A DNA stretch of 64,000 bases from assembly GCF_000420025.1 (NCBI RefSeq), contig NZ_ATUD01000013.1, positions 62,001-126,000 of the forward strand. The letters run 5' to 3'. The stretch comes from Patulibacter americanus DSM 16676. GTDB lineage: Bacteria > Actinomycetota > Thermoleophilia > Solirubrobacterales > Solirubrobacteraceae. The translations under genes were made by a program, and so were the position numbers. Positions within the stretch are counted from its first letter, which is position 1, and every line of letters begins with the position of its first letter. The notes beneath the pieces are model-generated. The model was not told where the DNA came from, did no database searches, and saw only the letters and a list, made by a program, of their open reading frames with translations. This document shows positions 9,002-22,194 of this stretch, one piece after another.

Positions 9002-9070
9002 CCGTCGTCAGACGACGGCCACCTCCTGGGTCCCGAAAGTACTGTCGTTGATTCGGACCACCTCCTTTCT
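9002..9070 (-). promoter_or_regulatory. Extended Shine-Dalgarno element with tiny open frame and hairpin
   Basis: On the minus strand AGAAAGGAGGTGGTCC (9055-9070) is complementary to the 3' end of 16S rRNA over almost its full length. It runs directly into an 18-codon frame (GTG at 9061 to TGA at 9008; product ends GTQEVAVV), inside which a second GGAGGTGG motif occurs. The stop codon lies in a small hairpin (CCGTCGT-CAG-ACGACGG on the plus strand, 9002-9018). No normally spaced start codon follows the first motif. It may be a leader peptide or ribosome-stalling element; it was found by reading, and its role is unknown. Confidence 0.4.
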
Positions 9071-9234
9071 CTGGTGCTGCAGTGGAGAAAACGTAGCACG
9101 CAGCGCCGCGCAGGTCGACGGTTCCGGGCGACCTGGCGCGTCGGCGTTCGGCCGCCCGTCGGGCCCGGCTCCGGCGGCCCGGCGCGGCACCGTTCGGCGG
9201 CCCGTCGCGGACCGCCCGAGCGCGGCCGCGGCGC

Positions 9235-11172
9235 TCAGCCCGCCGTGCGCCCCAGGCTCCGGATCGTGGTCGTCCGCCCGGCCGCCCGCACCCGCGCCTC
9301 GACGCGCACCGCCGCGCCCGCAGGCGCCGACACGGTGGCGCTCCAGCGGCCGCCCGTCCCCGCGCGCACGTTGCGCACGACGCGCCAGGCGCCGCACGGG
9401 CGCCGCACGCCGATCCGTACCACCGTCCGGCGCGGGGCGGCGACCCGTCCGCTCACACGGACGCGCAGACCGGCCCGCTTCACGGTGACGACCCGGGCCC
9501 GCTGCGTCCGCGCGGCCGAGGCGGCGCGCACCCCGGGCAGGGTGACCCGGTACCGGGCGGTGCGCCGCACGGCGGCCTTCGGCGCGGCGACGCGGAACCG
9601 CACGGCGCCCGTCGCCCCGACCTTCGCGCGCCCGACGGTGCGCCACCGCCGGCCCTCGCGGCGCTGCAGCGTGGCCCGCGCCCCGGCGTGGGTCGTGGGC
9701 ACCTCGCCCCGGACGACGTCACGTCCCCGCCCGACCGCGACGTCCGTCACGGCGGTCCCCTTCGCGGTGCACCGGGGAGTCGGCGAGCCGGGCTGCGTCG
9801 CCGGGCCGCCCGGGCCGGGGACGGGGTCGCCGGGCGTCATCGGGGCCGCGTCCGCGGCGCAGTCGTACGTGTCCGTGACGCGCTTGGGGCCCGTGCCCTT
9901 GTGCACGGTGAACTCGTCGAGCGTGTCTCCGACCGGCTTCGGCGTCGTCGCCGCGTCGCCCTTGCCGATGATCGTGGCGCGGAGCGCGAGGCTGTCCCGG
10001 CCCACGCAGACGGTCTGCGAGGTCGAGGTCTGGCCGACGATCAGCTTCGGGGTGGCGCCGTTGCCCGTCCAGTCCTGGCCCGGGGTGCCGAGGTCGTAGT
10101 ACTTCGGGCCGCTCGTGCTCACGACGTACTGCGGGCCGTTCGGCCGGCCGTTCACGTGGCCGCGGCCGTAGGCGTGCGTGTGGCCCTGCATGACCAGGTC
10201 GACGTCGTGGTGCTCGATGACGTCGAGCCACGAGCGGCGCACGCGCCCGGCCTGGTCGTGGTGCTGGTCGGCGCTCGACCACATCGGGATGTGGAACAGC
10301 ACGACGGTCCAGCGCGCGCGGTTCTCGGTCAGCGTCCGGTCGAGCCACTCCCGCTGCTGCGGCGACGGGTCGTACCCGATGTTGTCGCCGGTGTTCAGCG
10401 CCACGAACCGCACGCCCTGGTACTCGAACGTGTAGTTCGTGTCCTCGAGGCCCTCGACGCCGTTGCGGGGCAGCTCGAAGTGGGCGCGGAACGTCCGGGC
10501 CGACGAGTCCGCGTCGACGAACGGGAAGCTCGACTTCGTCCCGAGGTACTCGTGGTTGCCGGGGACGGCGAAGACGTTGCGGCTCTCGACCGTGCCGGCC
10601 TGGCCGCCGAACCACTGCGCCCACTCCCCGTCCTCGTTCGGCGCGTTGATGAGGTCACCGACGTGCATGACGAGCCGAGCGTCGGGAACGGCCGCGAACG
10701 GCCGCTTCATCCACTGCGCCCACACGTCGAGGCCCTCCTGGGCGTCGCCGAAGGACAGGAACCGCCACGGCTTCGTCAGCCCGTCGGTCGCGGTGCGGAA
10801 CCCGTGCCACGCCGACCAGCCCGCCGCGCCGCCGACCCGGTACTCGTAGGCGGTGTCGGGCGTCAACGAGTCGATCGTGACGGCGTGGTGACGGGCCCGC
10901 CGGAGGACCACCCCGCCGGGGGACGGGATCTCGCGCACGGCACCGCCCGGCACCCGCAGCTCGACGCCGCCGGCCGCACCGTCCGGCGCCCGCCAGGTGA
11001 ACGTCTGCGCCGTCGCGGGCGTCGCGGTGGGGTTCAGCGCGACGCGATCCGGCGCTACCGCGGACGCGGCCGGTGCCGCTGCGCCGGCCAGCGCGGCGGC
11101 CGTCAGCAACGCGGTGGCCAGCCGGCGGCGGCGTCCTGATCGCTGGTGGCCCGGGTCACGAGAGAGGGTCAC
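9235..11172 (-). CDS. Secreted metallophosphatase, purple acid phosphatase-like
   Basis: 645 residues from a GTG at 11172. An Arg-rich N-terminus and a hydrophobic Ala-rich segment ending AAAPAASA form a signal peptide. A fibronectin-like N-terminal domain is followed by a calcineurin-type phosphoesterase domain with the full set of metal ligands in order: SFGDAQEG, HVGDLIN, VPGNHEY, VLFHIPMW and MQGHTHAYGRG. The C-terminal about 180 residues are beta-rich, basic repeats (RYRVTLPGV and similar), typical of large exported proteins in this lineage. It should act outside the cell as a binuclear metallophosphatase, perhaps for phosphate scavenging. Substrate is not deducible. It lies downstream of gyrA but is probably transcribed separately: a hairpin separates them, and a possible -10 (TAGGAT, 11184-11189) precedes it. 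Confidence 0.88.
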   Translation of the reverse strand: MTLSRDPGHQRSGRRRRLATALLTAAALAGAAAPAASAVAPDRVALNPTATPATAQTFTWRAPDGAAGGVELRVPGGAVREIPSPGGVVLRRARHHAVTIDSLTPDTAYEYRVGGAAGWSAWHGFRTATDGLTKPWRFLSFGDAQEGLDVWAQWMKRPFAAVPDARLVMHVGDLINAPNEDGEWAQWFGGQAGTVESRNVFAVPGNHEYLGTKSSFPFVDADSSARTFRAHFELPRNGVEGLEDTNYTFEYQGVRFVALNTGDNIGYDPSPQQREWLDRTLTENRARWTVVLFHIPMWSSADQHHDQAGRVRRSWLDVIEHHDVDLVMQGHTHAYGRGHVNGRPNGPQYVVSTSGPKYYDLGTPGQDWTGNGATPKLIVGQTSTSQTVCVGRDSLALRATIIGKGDAATTPKPVGDTLDEFTVHKGTGPKRVTDTYDCAADAAPMTPGDPVPGPGGPATQPGSPTPRCTAKGTAVTDVAVGRGRDVVRGEVPTTHAGARATLQRREGRRWRTVGRAKVGATGAVRFRVAAPKAAVRRTARYRVTLPGVRAASAARTQRARVVTVKRAGLRVRVSGRVAAPRRTVVRIGVRRPCGAWRVVRNVRAGTGGRWSATVSAPAGAAVRVEARVRAAGRTTTIRSLGRTAG

Positions 11173-11236
11173 GGTGACCGGCGATCCTACCGGCGGTCGG
11201 GGCCCCGTTTGGGACCATCGCGTGAAGCCCGGGGTA

Positions 11237-11266
11237 CGACCGCCCGCCCCGAAGGGCGAGCGGTCG
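11237..11266 (-). terminator. Hairpin after gyrA
   Basis: Just past the gyrA stop on the minus strand, CGACCGC at one end and GCGGTCG at the other enclose GC-rich complementary sequence, giving about a 13-bp stem with one G-T pair. No T-run follows; high-GC organisms often lack one. Confidence 0.6.
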
Positions 11267-11273
11267 GAGGGAC

Positions 11274-13958
11274 TCAGTCCTGGTCGGACTCGCCCGGGTC
11301 CGGGTCGATCGGGTCGCTGTTCACGACGCCGGGCGTCTCGTCGGCGCCGTCCTCGTCGATGAAGCCGGGGGCGTCGCGCTCGTCCGTCGGCTGCTGCACC
11401 GTCGTCTCGGACACGTCCGAGGCCACCGGGGCGTCGGCACCGGAGAGGTCGACCGGGCCGCCACTGACCAGGGCGTTGCCCTCGGCGTCGACGAGCTCCT
11501 CGACCACGTCGGTCGTCTCGTCGTCGAGGATGCGGGCGATCGCGGACACGCGATCGTCGTCCTTGACGTTCATGACCTTGACGCCCTGCGAGTTGCGGCC
11601 GTAGCGGTTGATGCCGCGCACGGCGGTCCGCTGGACCATGCCGCCCTCGGAGATGAAGACGAGGCCCTCGTGCTCGCGGACGACGAGCGCGCCGGCGAGG
11701 CCGCCCTTCGTCTCCGTCAGCTGGATCGTCTTCACGCCCTTGGCGCCACGGCTCGTCTTGCGGTACTCGCGGATGAGCGTCCGCTTGCCGAAGCCGTTCT
11801 CCGTGACCACGAGCAGGTCGTAGTCGTCGCGGGCCACGTCCATCGCGATGACCTCGGACGAGCCGACGTCCATGCCGCGGACGCCGCTGGTGTCGCGGCC
11901 CATGGAGCGCGCGTCCGCCTCGGAGAACCGGACGGTCAGCCCGGCCTTCGAGACCATGACGACCTCGTCCTCGGCGTCCACGTTGCGGACGGCCACGAGC
12001 TCGTCGTCCTCGCGGATCTTGATCGCGATGATGCCGTCGGCCTTGATCGGCGTGTTGTACTGCTGCAGCTCGGTCTTCTTGATCGTGCCCTCGCGGGTCG
12101 CGAAGACGAGGTACGCCGTCTCGGTGAAGTCGCGGGTCGAGAGCACGGACTGGATCCGCTCGCCCTCGCGCAGCGGCAGCACGTTGCCGAGGTAGCGACC
12201 CTTCGCGGTGCGCGAGGCCTCCGGCAGCTCGTACACCTTGGAGCGGTAGACCTTGCCGCGGTTGGAGAAGAACAGCAGGTAGTCGTGGCTCGAGCACACG
12301 AAGAGGTGCTCGATGTAGTCGCCGTCCTTCATGTCCATGCCGGTCACGCCGCGACCGCCGCGCTGCTGCTGGCGGTAGGTGGCCAGCGGTAGGGACTTGA
12401 TGTAGCCGGACTGCGTGATCGTGATGACCATCTGCTGGTCGGCGATCAGGTCCTCGATGTCGATCTCGCCCTCGGCGTGGGTGATGAGCGTCTTGCGCTC
12501 GTCACCGAACCGGTCGCGGATCTCGATCATCTCGGTCTTGATGAGCTCGAGCACCTGCTGCTCGTCGCCGAGGAGCTGACGCAGCTCGCGGATGCGCTCC
12601 ATCACGTCGGCGTGCTCGGCGCGGATGGCGTCGCTCTCCAGCGCGGTCAGCTGCGAGAGGCGGAGGTCGAGGATGGCCTGGGCCTGGATCAGCGTCAGCC
12701 CGAACTGCGAGATGAGCTCGCCGCGGGCCGTCTCGCGGTCCTTCGACGAGCGGATCACGGCGATCACGGCGTCGAGGTTGTCCAGCGCGATGAGCAGGCC
12801 CTCGAGGACGTGCGCGCGGGCCTCCTTCTGCGCCAGCTCGTACTTCGCGCGGCGGACGACGACCTCGCGCTGGTGGCCGACGTAGGCCGTCAGCACCTGG
12901 CGCAGGTTCAGCGTGCGCGGCACGCCGTCGAGCAGCGCCACCATGTTGACGCCGAACGTCGTCTGCATGTTGGTGTGCTTGAACAGCTTGTTCAGCACGA
13001 CCTTCGGCAGGACGTCGCGCTTGAGCTCGATGACCAGCCGCATGCCGCGGCGGTCCGTCTCGTCGCGGATGTCGGAGATCTCGGGGATCTTCTTGTCGCG
13101 GACGAGGTCGGCGATCTTGACGATCAGGCCGTTCTCGCCGCCCTTCTTCACCTCGTAGGGCAGCTCGGTGACGATGATCGCCTCCTTGCCCTGCGTCAGC
13201 GGCTCGATGTGCGCCTTCGCCTGGACCCGGATCTTGCCGCGGCCCGTCTCGTAGGCGCTCTTGATGCCGCCCGTGCCGAGGATGATGCCGGCGGTCGGGA
13301 AGTCCGGGCCCTTGAGGTGCTCCATGAGCCCCTCGACCGTGATCTCGGGGTCGTCGATGAAGGCGATCGTGGCGTCGATCGTCTCGCGCAGGTTGTGCGG
13401 CGGGATCTTCGTCGCCATGCCGACGGCGATGCCGGCCGAGCCGTTGACGAGCAGGTTGGGGTAGCGCGACGGCAGGACCGTCGGCTCCATCTTGCGGCCG
13501 TCGTAGTTCGGCGTGAAGTCGACGGTGTCCATGTCGAGATCGCGCAGCATCTCGAGGGACAGGCGCGTGAGGCGCGCCTCGGTGTACCGCATGGCCGCGG
13601 CGTCGTCGTCGTCGATCGAGCCGAAGTTGCCCTGACCGTCGACGAGCTCGTAGCGCATCGAGAAGTCCTGGGCCAGACGCACGAGCGTGTCGTAGATCGA
13701 CGCGTCACCGTGCGGGTGGTAGTTGCCCATCACCTCGCCGACGATGCGGGCGCACTTCGCGTAGGGACGCGTCGGGCCGATGCCGAGCTCGGACATGCCG
13801 AACAGCACGCGGCGGTGGACGGGCTTCAGCCCGTCGCGGACGTCCGGTAGCGCCCGACCCACGATGACGGACATCGCGTAGTCGAGGTACGCCGTGCGCA
13901 TCTCGTCTTCGAGGTTGCGGGGCTCGATGTTGCCGCCGCCGATGACGTCAGTCGTCAT
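11274..13958 (-). CDS. gyrA: DNA gyrase subunit A
   Basis: 894 residues. The breakage-reunion domain contains the quinolone-determining stretch [10 protein letters not shown] (residues 81-90) and the catalytic tyrosine in AAMRYTE (Tyr125). The C-terminal DNA-wrapping domain has the GyrA box QQRGGRGV, which distinguishes gyrase from topoisomerase IV ParC. The C-terminus ends in an acidic tail ([14 protein letters not shown]) of the kind that modulates wrapping. Position 86, equivalent to Ser83 of E. coli, is Ala as in Mycobacterium tuberculosis. It follows gyrB with a 115-bp gap containing a hairpin. Together they introduce negative supercoils using ATP. Confidence 0.98.
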   Translation of the reverse strand: MTTDVIGGGNIEPRNLEDEMRTAYLDYAMSVIVGRALPDVRDGLKPVHRRVLFGMSELGIGPTRPYAKCARIVGEVMGNYHPHGDASIYDTLVRLAQDFSMRYELVDGQGNFGSIDDDDAAAMRYTEARLTRLSLEMLRDLDMDTVDFTPNYDGRKMEPTVLPSRYPNLLVNGSAGIAVGMATKIPPHNLRETIDATIAFIDDPEITVEGLMEHLKGPDFPTAGIILGTGGIKSAYETGRGKIRVQAKAHIEPLTQGKEAIIVTELPYEVKKGGENGLIVKIADLVRDKKIPEISDIRDETDRRGMRLVIELKRDVLPKVVLNKLFKHTNMQTTFGVNMVALLDGVPRTLNLRQVLTAYVGHQREVVVRRAKYELAQKEARAHVLEGLLIALDNLDAVIAVIRSSKDRETARGELISQFGLTLIQAQAILDLRLSQLTALESDAIRAEHADVMERIRELRQLLGDEQQVLELIKTEMIEIRDRFGDERKTLITHAEGEIDIEDLIADQQMVITITQSGYIKSLPLATYRQQQRGGRGVTGMDMKDGDYIEHLFVCSSHDYLLFFSNRGKVYRSKVYELPEASRTAKGRYLGNVLPLREGERIQSVLSTRDFTETAYLVFATREGTIKKTELQQYNTPIKADGIIAIKIREDDELVAVRNVDAEDEVVMVSKAGLTVRFSEADARSMGRDTSGVRGMDVGSSEVIAMDVARDDYDLLVVTENGFGKRTLIREYRKTSRGAKGVKTIQLTETKGGLAGALVVREHEGLVFISEGGMVQRTAVRGINRYGRNSQGVKVMNVKDDDRVSAIARILDDETTDVVEELVDAEGNALVSGGPVDLSGADAPVASDVSETTVQQPTDERDAPGFIDEDGADETPGVVNSDPIDPDPGESDQD

Positions 13959-14033
13959 GGATCAGGCTCCTTGCCCGGTGGTGCTGGTGGTGATCGTGCC
14001 CGGCCGGGCGTCCTGTGCCCGGCCGGTGGTGAA

Positions 14034-14054
14034 GCCGGCCCGGTGCGGGCCGGC
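14034..14054 (-). terminator. Hairpin between gyrB and gyrA
   Basis: Perfect 8-bp arms (GCCGGCCC / GGGCCGGC) with a 5-base loop, 20 bases after the gyrB stop. Neighbouring repeats of GTGCCCGGCCGG at 13996-14024 add further structure. It may attenuate rather than fully stop transcription into gyrA. Confidence 0.45.
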
Positions 14055-14073
14055 GGGCGTCTCGCGACGGGAC

Positions 14074-16740
<2,667 letters not shown>

Positions 16741-16803
16741 TCAGGCGCCCGTGGAGGCCGTTCTGGCGGCCGGGGCCGGAGATGGCCGCTACCCCCCCGG
16801 GTG

Positions 16804-17157
16804 TCATCGGCGGCGCGGGCGGCTCGCGCCGCGCACGCCGCCGGAGGCCCCCGCTCGGGCCCGGATCCCCGTCACGTCGGTCACGCCGGCGTCCCGCAGA
16901 CGGGTCAGGAGCGAGGACTCGAGCAGCTGCAGCTCGTGGGCCCAGGTGGCGTCGGAGCAGGCTACGTGGAGGGTCCCGTCCGTCAGCGCGACGGGCGTAC
17001 CGGCCCCCGCGATCGCCGGCCCGACGGCCGCCGACCACGCGCGCTGCATCCGCGCCAGGCCGACGTCGCCCGTGTCCTCCGGGGCGATGTCGTCGAGCAG
17101 CGACTCGAGCCCGGCGGCCGCGGAGTGCGGGGTGGAACGGCGGCGTCCCCGGCTCAT
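16804..17157 (-). CDS. dciA: DciA-like DUF721 protein
   Basis: 117 residues; ATG overlaps the recF stop as ATGA. The DUF721 core is seen as VGLARMQRAWSAAVGPAIA, GTLHVACSDATWAHELQLLE and SLLTRLRDAGV, followed by a basic tail. DciA-type proteins load or operate the replicative helicase DnaB in bacteria lacking DnaC/DnaI. The location between recF and gyrB is standard for actinobacteria. Confidence 0.9.
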   Translation of the reverse strand: MSRGRRRSTPHSAAAGLESLLDDIAPEDTGDVGLARMQRAWSAAVGPAIAGAGTPVALTDGTLHVACSDATWAHELQLLESSLLTRLRDAGVTDVTGIRARAGASGGVRGASRPRRR

Positions 17158-18299
17158 GCCGCCGCCTCCGGGGTCCGCTCCGACGCGACCCGCGTGGCCT
17201 GCGCCGACCCCGGGGTGACGTCGATCGCGCCGACCTCCGGGTCGTCGGCCCCCGGGACGTGCGAGGCCTCGGTCACGGTCACCAAGGCCTGGCCGCGCTC
17301 CCGGATCACGGCGACGAGTCGGGCCCGCCGGTCCGCGTCGAGCTCGCTCATCACGTCGTCGAGCAGCAGCACGGGGCGCTGGCCGGCGGCCTCCTCGATC
17401 ACGTCGGCCTCGCCGAGCAGCAGGGCGAGGAGCGAGAGTCGCTGCTCCCCCTGCGAGCCGAACCGGGTGATCAGGCGTCCGTCGCGGCGGACGGCGAGGT
17501 CGTCGCGGTGCGGTCCGTGGTGGGTGAACCCGCGGTCCAGGTCCCCGGCGTGGCGCTCCGCCAACGCAGCGACGACCTCGTCGGGGTCCTCCGCCGAGCG
17601 CGGGCGGTACGCGATTTCGAGCTCGCCGCTCAGGCCGAGCTGCGCGGCCCGGGCGTTCACGGCCGGCTTGATGGCCTCGGCCGTCTCGCGACGCGCCGTC
17701 GTCAGGGCCGCAGCCGCGCCGGCGAGCGTGCGGTCCCACGGGGCGAGCTCCTCGGCCGCGCGGCCGACGTCCGTCCCCCGGGCCTTCAGCGAGGAGAGCA
17801 GGGCGTTGCGCTGCCGCAGCGCCTCGTGGAACCCTCGCCGCAGCGGACCGGACGACGGCCGCAGCACGCCCAGCAGGCCGTCCAGGTGCGAGCGCCGCAG
17901 CGCCGGTCCGCCCTTCACGAGCACCATCCGGTCGGGGAGGAAGACGCTCATCCGTGGCCGTCCCGGGTGCTCGAGCAGCCCGTCGACGGGGTTGCCGTCC
18001 ACCCGCAACCGCCGGCGGTCGCCCGGGTGGACGCCGACGGAGAACACGCTCGGCCCGACCGCCGTCTGCACGGTGGCCCCGACGTGTCCCGCCTCCGCGC
18101 CGCGCCGGACGAGGTCCTGGTCGCTCGCCTGCCGGAACGACCGCCCGGTGCACGCCAGGTAGGCGGCCTCGAGCAGGTTCGTCTTCCCGGCCCCGTTCGG
18201 GCCGGCGACGACGGTCAGCCCGGGCCCCAGCTCGACGTCCGCCTCGACGTAGGTCCGCAGGTCGCGGACGCGCAGCCGCGAGAGGTGCGAGGCGGACAG
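17154..18299 (-). CDS. recF: DNA replication and repair protein RecF, apparent CTG start
   Basis: 381 residues if started at CTG 18299. RecF is an SMC-like ATPase that loads RecA at gaps with RecO/RecR. Walker A GPNGAGKT (residues 33-40), the signature region FGSQGEQRLSLLALLLGEA and Walker B PVLLLDDVMSELD are all present. The N-terminus should be about SASHLSRLRVRDLRTYVEAD, but no ATG, GTG or TTG lies between the dnaN stop (18309-18311) and this motif. Only CTG codons occur, the first with AGAGGG upstream. The first GTG is at about 18071, which would remove Walker A. The gene is also in the same frame as dnaN. See findings. Confidence 0.88.
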   Translation of the reverse strand: MSASHLSRLRVRDLRTYVEADVELGPGLTVVAGPNGAGKTNLLEAAYLACTGRSFRQASDQDLVRRGAEAGHVGATVQTAVGPSVFSVGVHPGDRRRLRVDGNPVDGLLEHPGRPRMSVFLPDRMVLVKGGPALRRSHLDGLLGVLRPSSGPLRRGFHEALRQRNALLSSLKARGTDVGRAAEELAPWDRTLAGAAAALTTARRETAEAIKPAVNARAAQLGLSGELEIAYRPRSAEDPDEVVAALAERHAGDLDRGFTHHGPHRDDLAVRRDGRLITRFGSQGEQRLSLLALLLGEADVIEEAAGQRPVLLLDDVMSELDADRRARLVAVIRERGQALVTVTEASHVPGADDPEVGAIDVTPGSAQATRVASERTPEAAA

Positions 18300-18308
18300 C
18301 GGAGCCCT

Positions 18309-19418
18309 CTAGGAGTTCAGGCGGATGGGCATGATCAGGTAGAGGAACCCCTGATCGTCCGTCGTCTGCAGCAGGCCGGGACGGATCGGGCTCGTCAGGC
18401 GCAGCAGCACCTCGTCGCCGTCGATCGTGTCGAGACCGTCGCGGAGGTACTCCGGGTTGAACCCGATCGCGAACGCCTCGCCGTGGAACGGGACGGGCAG
18501 GGCCTCGCGGGCCTCACCGACGTCCTGCGTCTGGGCCGAGACGACGAGCTCGCCCTCGGAGAAGGCGAGGCTGAGCGCCGCGGCCTTCTGGGCGAGCAGC
18601 GAGACGCGCGAGACGACCTCGCGCAGCTCGGCGGTCGAGACGCGCAGCTCGTGGTCGAACGTCTCCGGGATCAGCGAGCGGTACTGCGGGAACGTGCCGT
18701 CGACGAGCCGCGAGGACAGCACGTGCTCGCCGATCGTGAACAGGACCTGGTTCTCGCCGCGGGCCACCGTGAGGGTCTCCGCCCCGCTGGCGGGCACCAG
18801 GCGCTCCAGCTCCTGCATCACGCGGGCCGGCACGTTGGCCTCGAACGAGCCCTCGAGCGGGGTGGCGAGCGTCGTCTTCTTCTCCGAGAGGCGGTACGAG
18901 TCCGTCGCGACCATGGTGAGGACCTCGCCCTCGGCGCGCACCAGCACGCAGGCCAGCAGCGGCCGGGTGTCGTCCTTCGCGGCGGAGCGCACGACCTTGC
19001 CCGTCGTCTGCACGAACGCCGCGGCGTCGACCTCGACGCCTTCGACGCCCGTCGGCTCGGGCAGCGGCGGGAAGTCCTCGCCGCGGAGCGTCCGCAGGTG
19101 GAAGACGGCCGAGCCGGCCGTCACCTCGACGTCCTGCTCCTCCGTCCGCAGCTCGAGCGTCAGCCGCGGGCCCGGCGCCTGCCGGGTGATGTCGAGGAGC
19201 AGTCGTGCGGGCAGCACGATCGTCCCCGGACGCTCGACGTCGCCTTCGAGCTTGATGCGCAGTCCGACCTGGAGGTCCGTCGCCCGCAGCTCGATGCCGT
19301 CGCCGGTGGCGGCGATCTGAACTCCCGAGAGCGTCGGGTTCGCGAGTCGCCCCGACGCGATGCGGCTGAGCGACTGCAGATGACCGAGCAGGTCCTGTGC
19401 GGCGGTGTGCAGTTTCAC
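18309..19418 (-). CDS. dnaN: DNA polymerase III sliding clamp (beta subunit)
   Basis: 369 residues, GTG start with GAGGA about eight bases upstream. The product has the length and three-domain build of the DnaN clamp: N-terminus KLHTAAQDLLGHLQSLSRIA, GELVVSAQTQDVGEA in the last third, and the C-terminal end QGFLYLIMPIRL, which forms the partner-binding pocket tail. The clamp tethers the polymerase to DNA. It lies between dnaA and recF; the 142-bp gap to dnaA carries possible DnaA boxes. Confidence 0.97.
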   Translation of the reverse strand: MKLHTAAQDLLGHLQSLSRIASGRLANPTLSGVQIAATGDGIELRATDLQVGLRIKLEGDVERPGTIVLPARLLLDITRQAPGPRLTLELRTEEQDVEVTAGSAVFHLRTLRGEDFPPLPEPTGVEGVEVDAAAFVQTTGKVVRSAAKDDTRPLLACVLVRAEGEVLTMVATDSYRLSEKKTTLATPLEGSFEANVPARVMQELERLVPASGAETLTVARGENQVLFTIGEHVLSSRLVDGTFPQYRSLIPETFDHELRVSTAELREVVSRVSLLAQKAAALSLAFSEGELVVSAQTQDVGEAREALPVPFHGEAFAIGFNPEYLRDGLDTIDGDEVLLRLTSPIRPGLLQTTDDQGFLYLIMPIRLNS

Positions 19419-19560
19419 CTTGGAGTCCTCAGGAGAGAAGAGTTATCAGGAGTCGTAGGAAGGCCTGTGCGTCCTGTGGAGCCGGTCGCCGAGAGCCCGG
19501 ATCGCCCGTGTCCACGGGGTCTCGGGCGCAGCGTCCACGCACAGGCCGCTGTGCAGTCTG

Positions 19561-21036
<1,476 letters not shown>

Positions 21037-21369
21037 GGGCAGACGGAAGCGGCCGCTCGGCGAGCGGCGAGAGTTGTACGACGGGGACCGTGCTGGAGGT
21101 CCGGAGGGGCCAGCGCCAGGGGCGTCGGCGAGCCGCGAATATACCAGCGGCGTCCGGCCTCGCACGGCCCGTCGACGGCCGTCCGAGCGGAGTTCCCGGA
21201 AAGAGCGGGAACATCGACCGGTGGCCCGGCGCGTTGCCGTCCGGGGGGTGCAGTACGGGCACGCAGCCTGCCCGGGCCAGGGTCGCTAGACTGCCCACTC
21301 CGTGCCCGCGTCGCGGCAGGTGGTTCTGCCTGCCGCCGACCGGCGCCCCACGACTCGAGCTCTGACGAT
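21037..21369. other. Divergent dnaA-rpmH intergenic region
   Basis: 333 bp without a gene. It must hold the promoters of dnaA (minus) and rpmH (plus). I see one good -10-like element for dnaA (21138-21146) and a TAGACT (21286-21291) that could serve rpmH. No DnaA-box cluster is visible here. Confidence 0.55.
21138..21146 (-). promoter_or_regulatory. Possible extended -10 promoter of dnaA
   Basis: Minus strand reads TGGTATATT, an extended -10 of the TGnTATAAT type, and is one of the few AT-rich spots in the region. The dnaA GTG is about 100 bases downstream. No clear -35. Confidence 0.45.
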
Positions 21370-21504
21370 ATGAAGCGCACCTACCAGCCGAAGAAGCGCA
21401 AGCGCGCCCGCACCCACGGCTTCCGTGAGCGGATGTCCACCAAGGCCGGCCGCGAGGTCCTCAAGCGCCGTCGCGCCAAGGGCCGCCACAAGCTGACCGT
21501 CTGA
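21370..21504 (+). CDS. rpmH: 50S ribosomal protein L34
   Basis: 44 residues, [20 protein letters not shown] at the start and [12 protein letters not shown] at the end: a complete L34 that binds 23S rRNA. It is followed three bases later by rnpA, the usual gene pair opposite dnaA. Confidence 0.98.
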   Translation: MKRTYQPKKRKRARTHGFRERMSTKAGREVLKRRRAKGRHKLTV

Positions 21505-21507
21505 GTC

Positions 21508-21921
21508 ATGGCTGATCCCCGTCCGGCCGCTCCGCGGTCGAAGCGGGGTCGCCTGACCCGCAGCGCCGACTTCGAGCGCGTCTTCCGCAAGGGGCGCTCG
21601 TTCGGCAACCGCCACCTGGTGCTGCACCTCTTCCCGCAGGACGGTCCCGACGAAGCGCGGGACCCGCGGGTCGGCCTGAGCGTCTCCCGCCGCGTCGGTG
21701 GCGCGGTCGAGCGCAACCTCGTGAAGCGCCTCCTGCGGGAGGCCTTCACCGAGCACGTCGGCCGGTTCCCCACCTCCGTCGACCTGGTGATCGTCGCGCG
21801 CCCCGATGCGCGCGAGCTCGCCGAGCGCGAGGGTCTGGCCGGCATCGCCGCGGCCCTCCGCGAGCTGGTCGACAAGGCCGTGCCGGTGGCCACACCCGGC
21901 GCCGACGCCGAGGCGCGCTGA
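21508..21921 (+). CDS. rnpA: Ribonuclease P protein component
   Basis: 137 residues. The RnpA core is seen as RLTRSADFERVFRKGRS, DPRVGLSVSRRVGGAVERN (start of the RNR motif) and VKRLLREAF. The basic protein assists the RNase P RNA in 5' maturation of tRNAs. It sits between rpmH and yidD. Confidence 0.96.
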   Translation: MADPRPAAPRSKRGRLTRSADFERVFRKGRSFGNRHLVLHLFPQDGPDEARDPRVGLSVSRRVGGAVERNLVKRLLREAFTEHVGRFPTSVDLVIVARPDARELAEREGLAGIAAALRELVDKAVPVATPGADAEAR

Positions 21922-21924
21922 GCG

Positions 21925-22185
21925 GTGCATCCGCTCCGCTCGGCGGTCATCGCGCCGATCCGCCTCTACCAGCGCCTGATCTCCCCCGCGCTGCCGCGCT
22001 CGTGCAAGTACGAGCCGACCTGCAGCCACTACGCCGTCGATGCCGTGCGCACCGAGGGTGTCCTCCGCGGGCTCGTGCTCGCGACCTGGCGCATCCTCAG
22101 GTGCAACCCCTGGAGCCACGGCGGCTACGATCCCGTGTCGGCCCAGAGGCTGTTCCGCTCTCGCCGTTCCTCACCTGACTCCTGA
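21925..22185 (+). CDS. yidD: Membrane protein insertion efficiency factor YidD
   Basis: 86 residues, GTG start three bases after the rnpA stop. Signature: IRLYQRLISPALPRSCKYEPTC followed by SHYAVDAV, and RILRCNPWSHGGYDPV, the conserved Cys-rich YidD pattern. It helps YidC insert inner-membrane proteins and is followed directly by yidC. Confidence 0.96.
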   Translation: MHPLRSAVIAPIRLYQRLISPALPRSCKYEPTCSHYAVDAVRTEGVLRGLVLATWRILRCNPWSHGGYDPVSAQRLFRSRRSSPDS

Positions 22186-22194
22186 ACGAGTTCC

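Larger units (their letters stand above)
8496..9234. other. Gene-poor 739-bp region between HNH gene and secreted phosphatase gene
   Basis: No convincing protein gene on either strand. It holds a strong GC-rich hairpin (8842-8867) and, on the minus strand, an unusually complete Shine-Dalgarno sequence followed by a tiny open frame (9008-9070). Since the flanking genes converge on this gap, part of it is 3' untranslated sequence; the signals at 8840-9070 could belong to a small minus-strand transcript. Confidence 0.6.

Noticed and set aside
9049..9070. Possible 3' end of a 16S rRNA gene on the plus strand
   Set aside because: Only about 16 bases resemble the 16S tail and nothing upstream matches rRNA; better read as a Shine-Dalgarno sequence on the minus strand.
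21037..21369. Origin of replication upstream of dnaA
   Set aside because: No DnaA-box-like cluster found there; the dnaA-dnaN gap is the better candidate.
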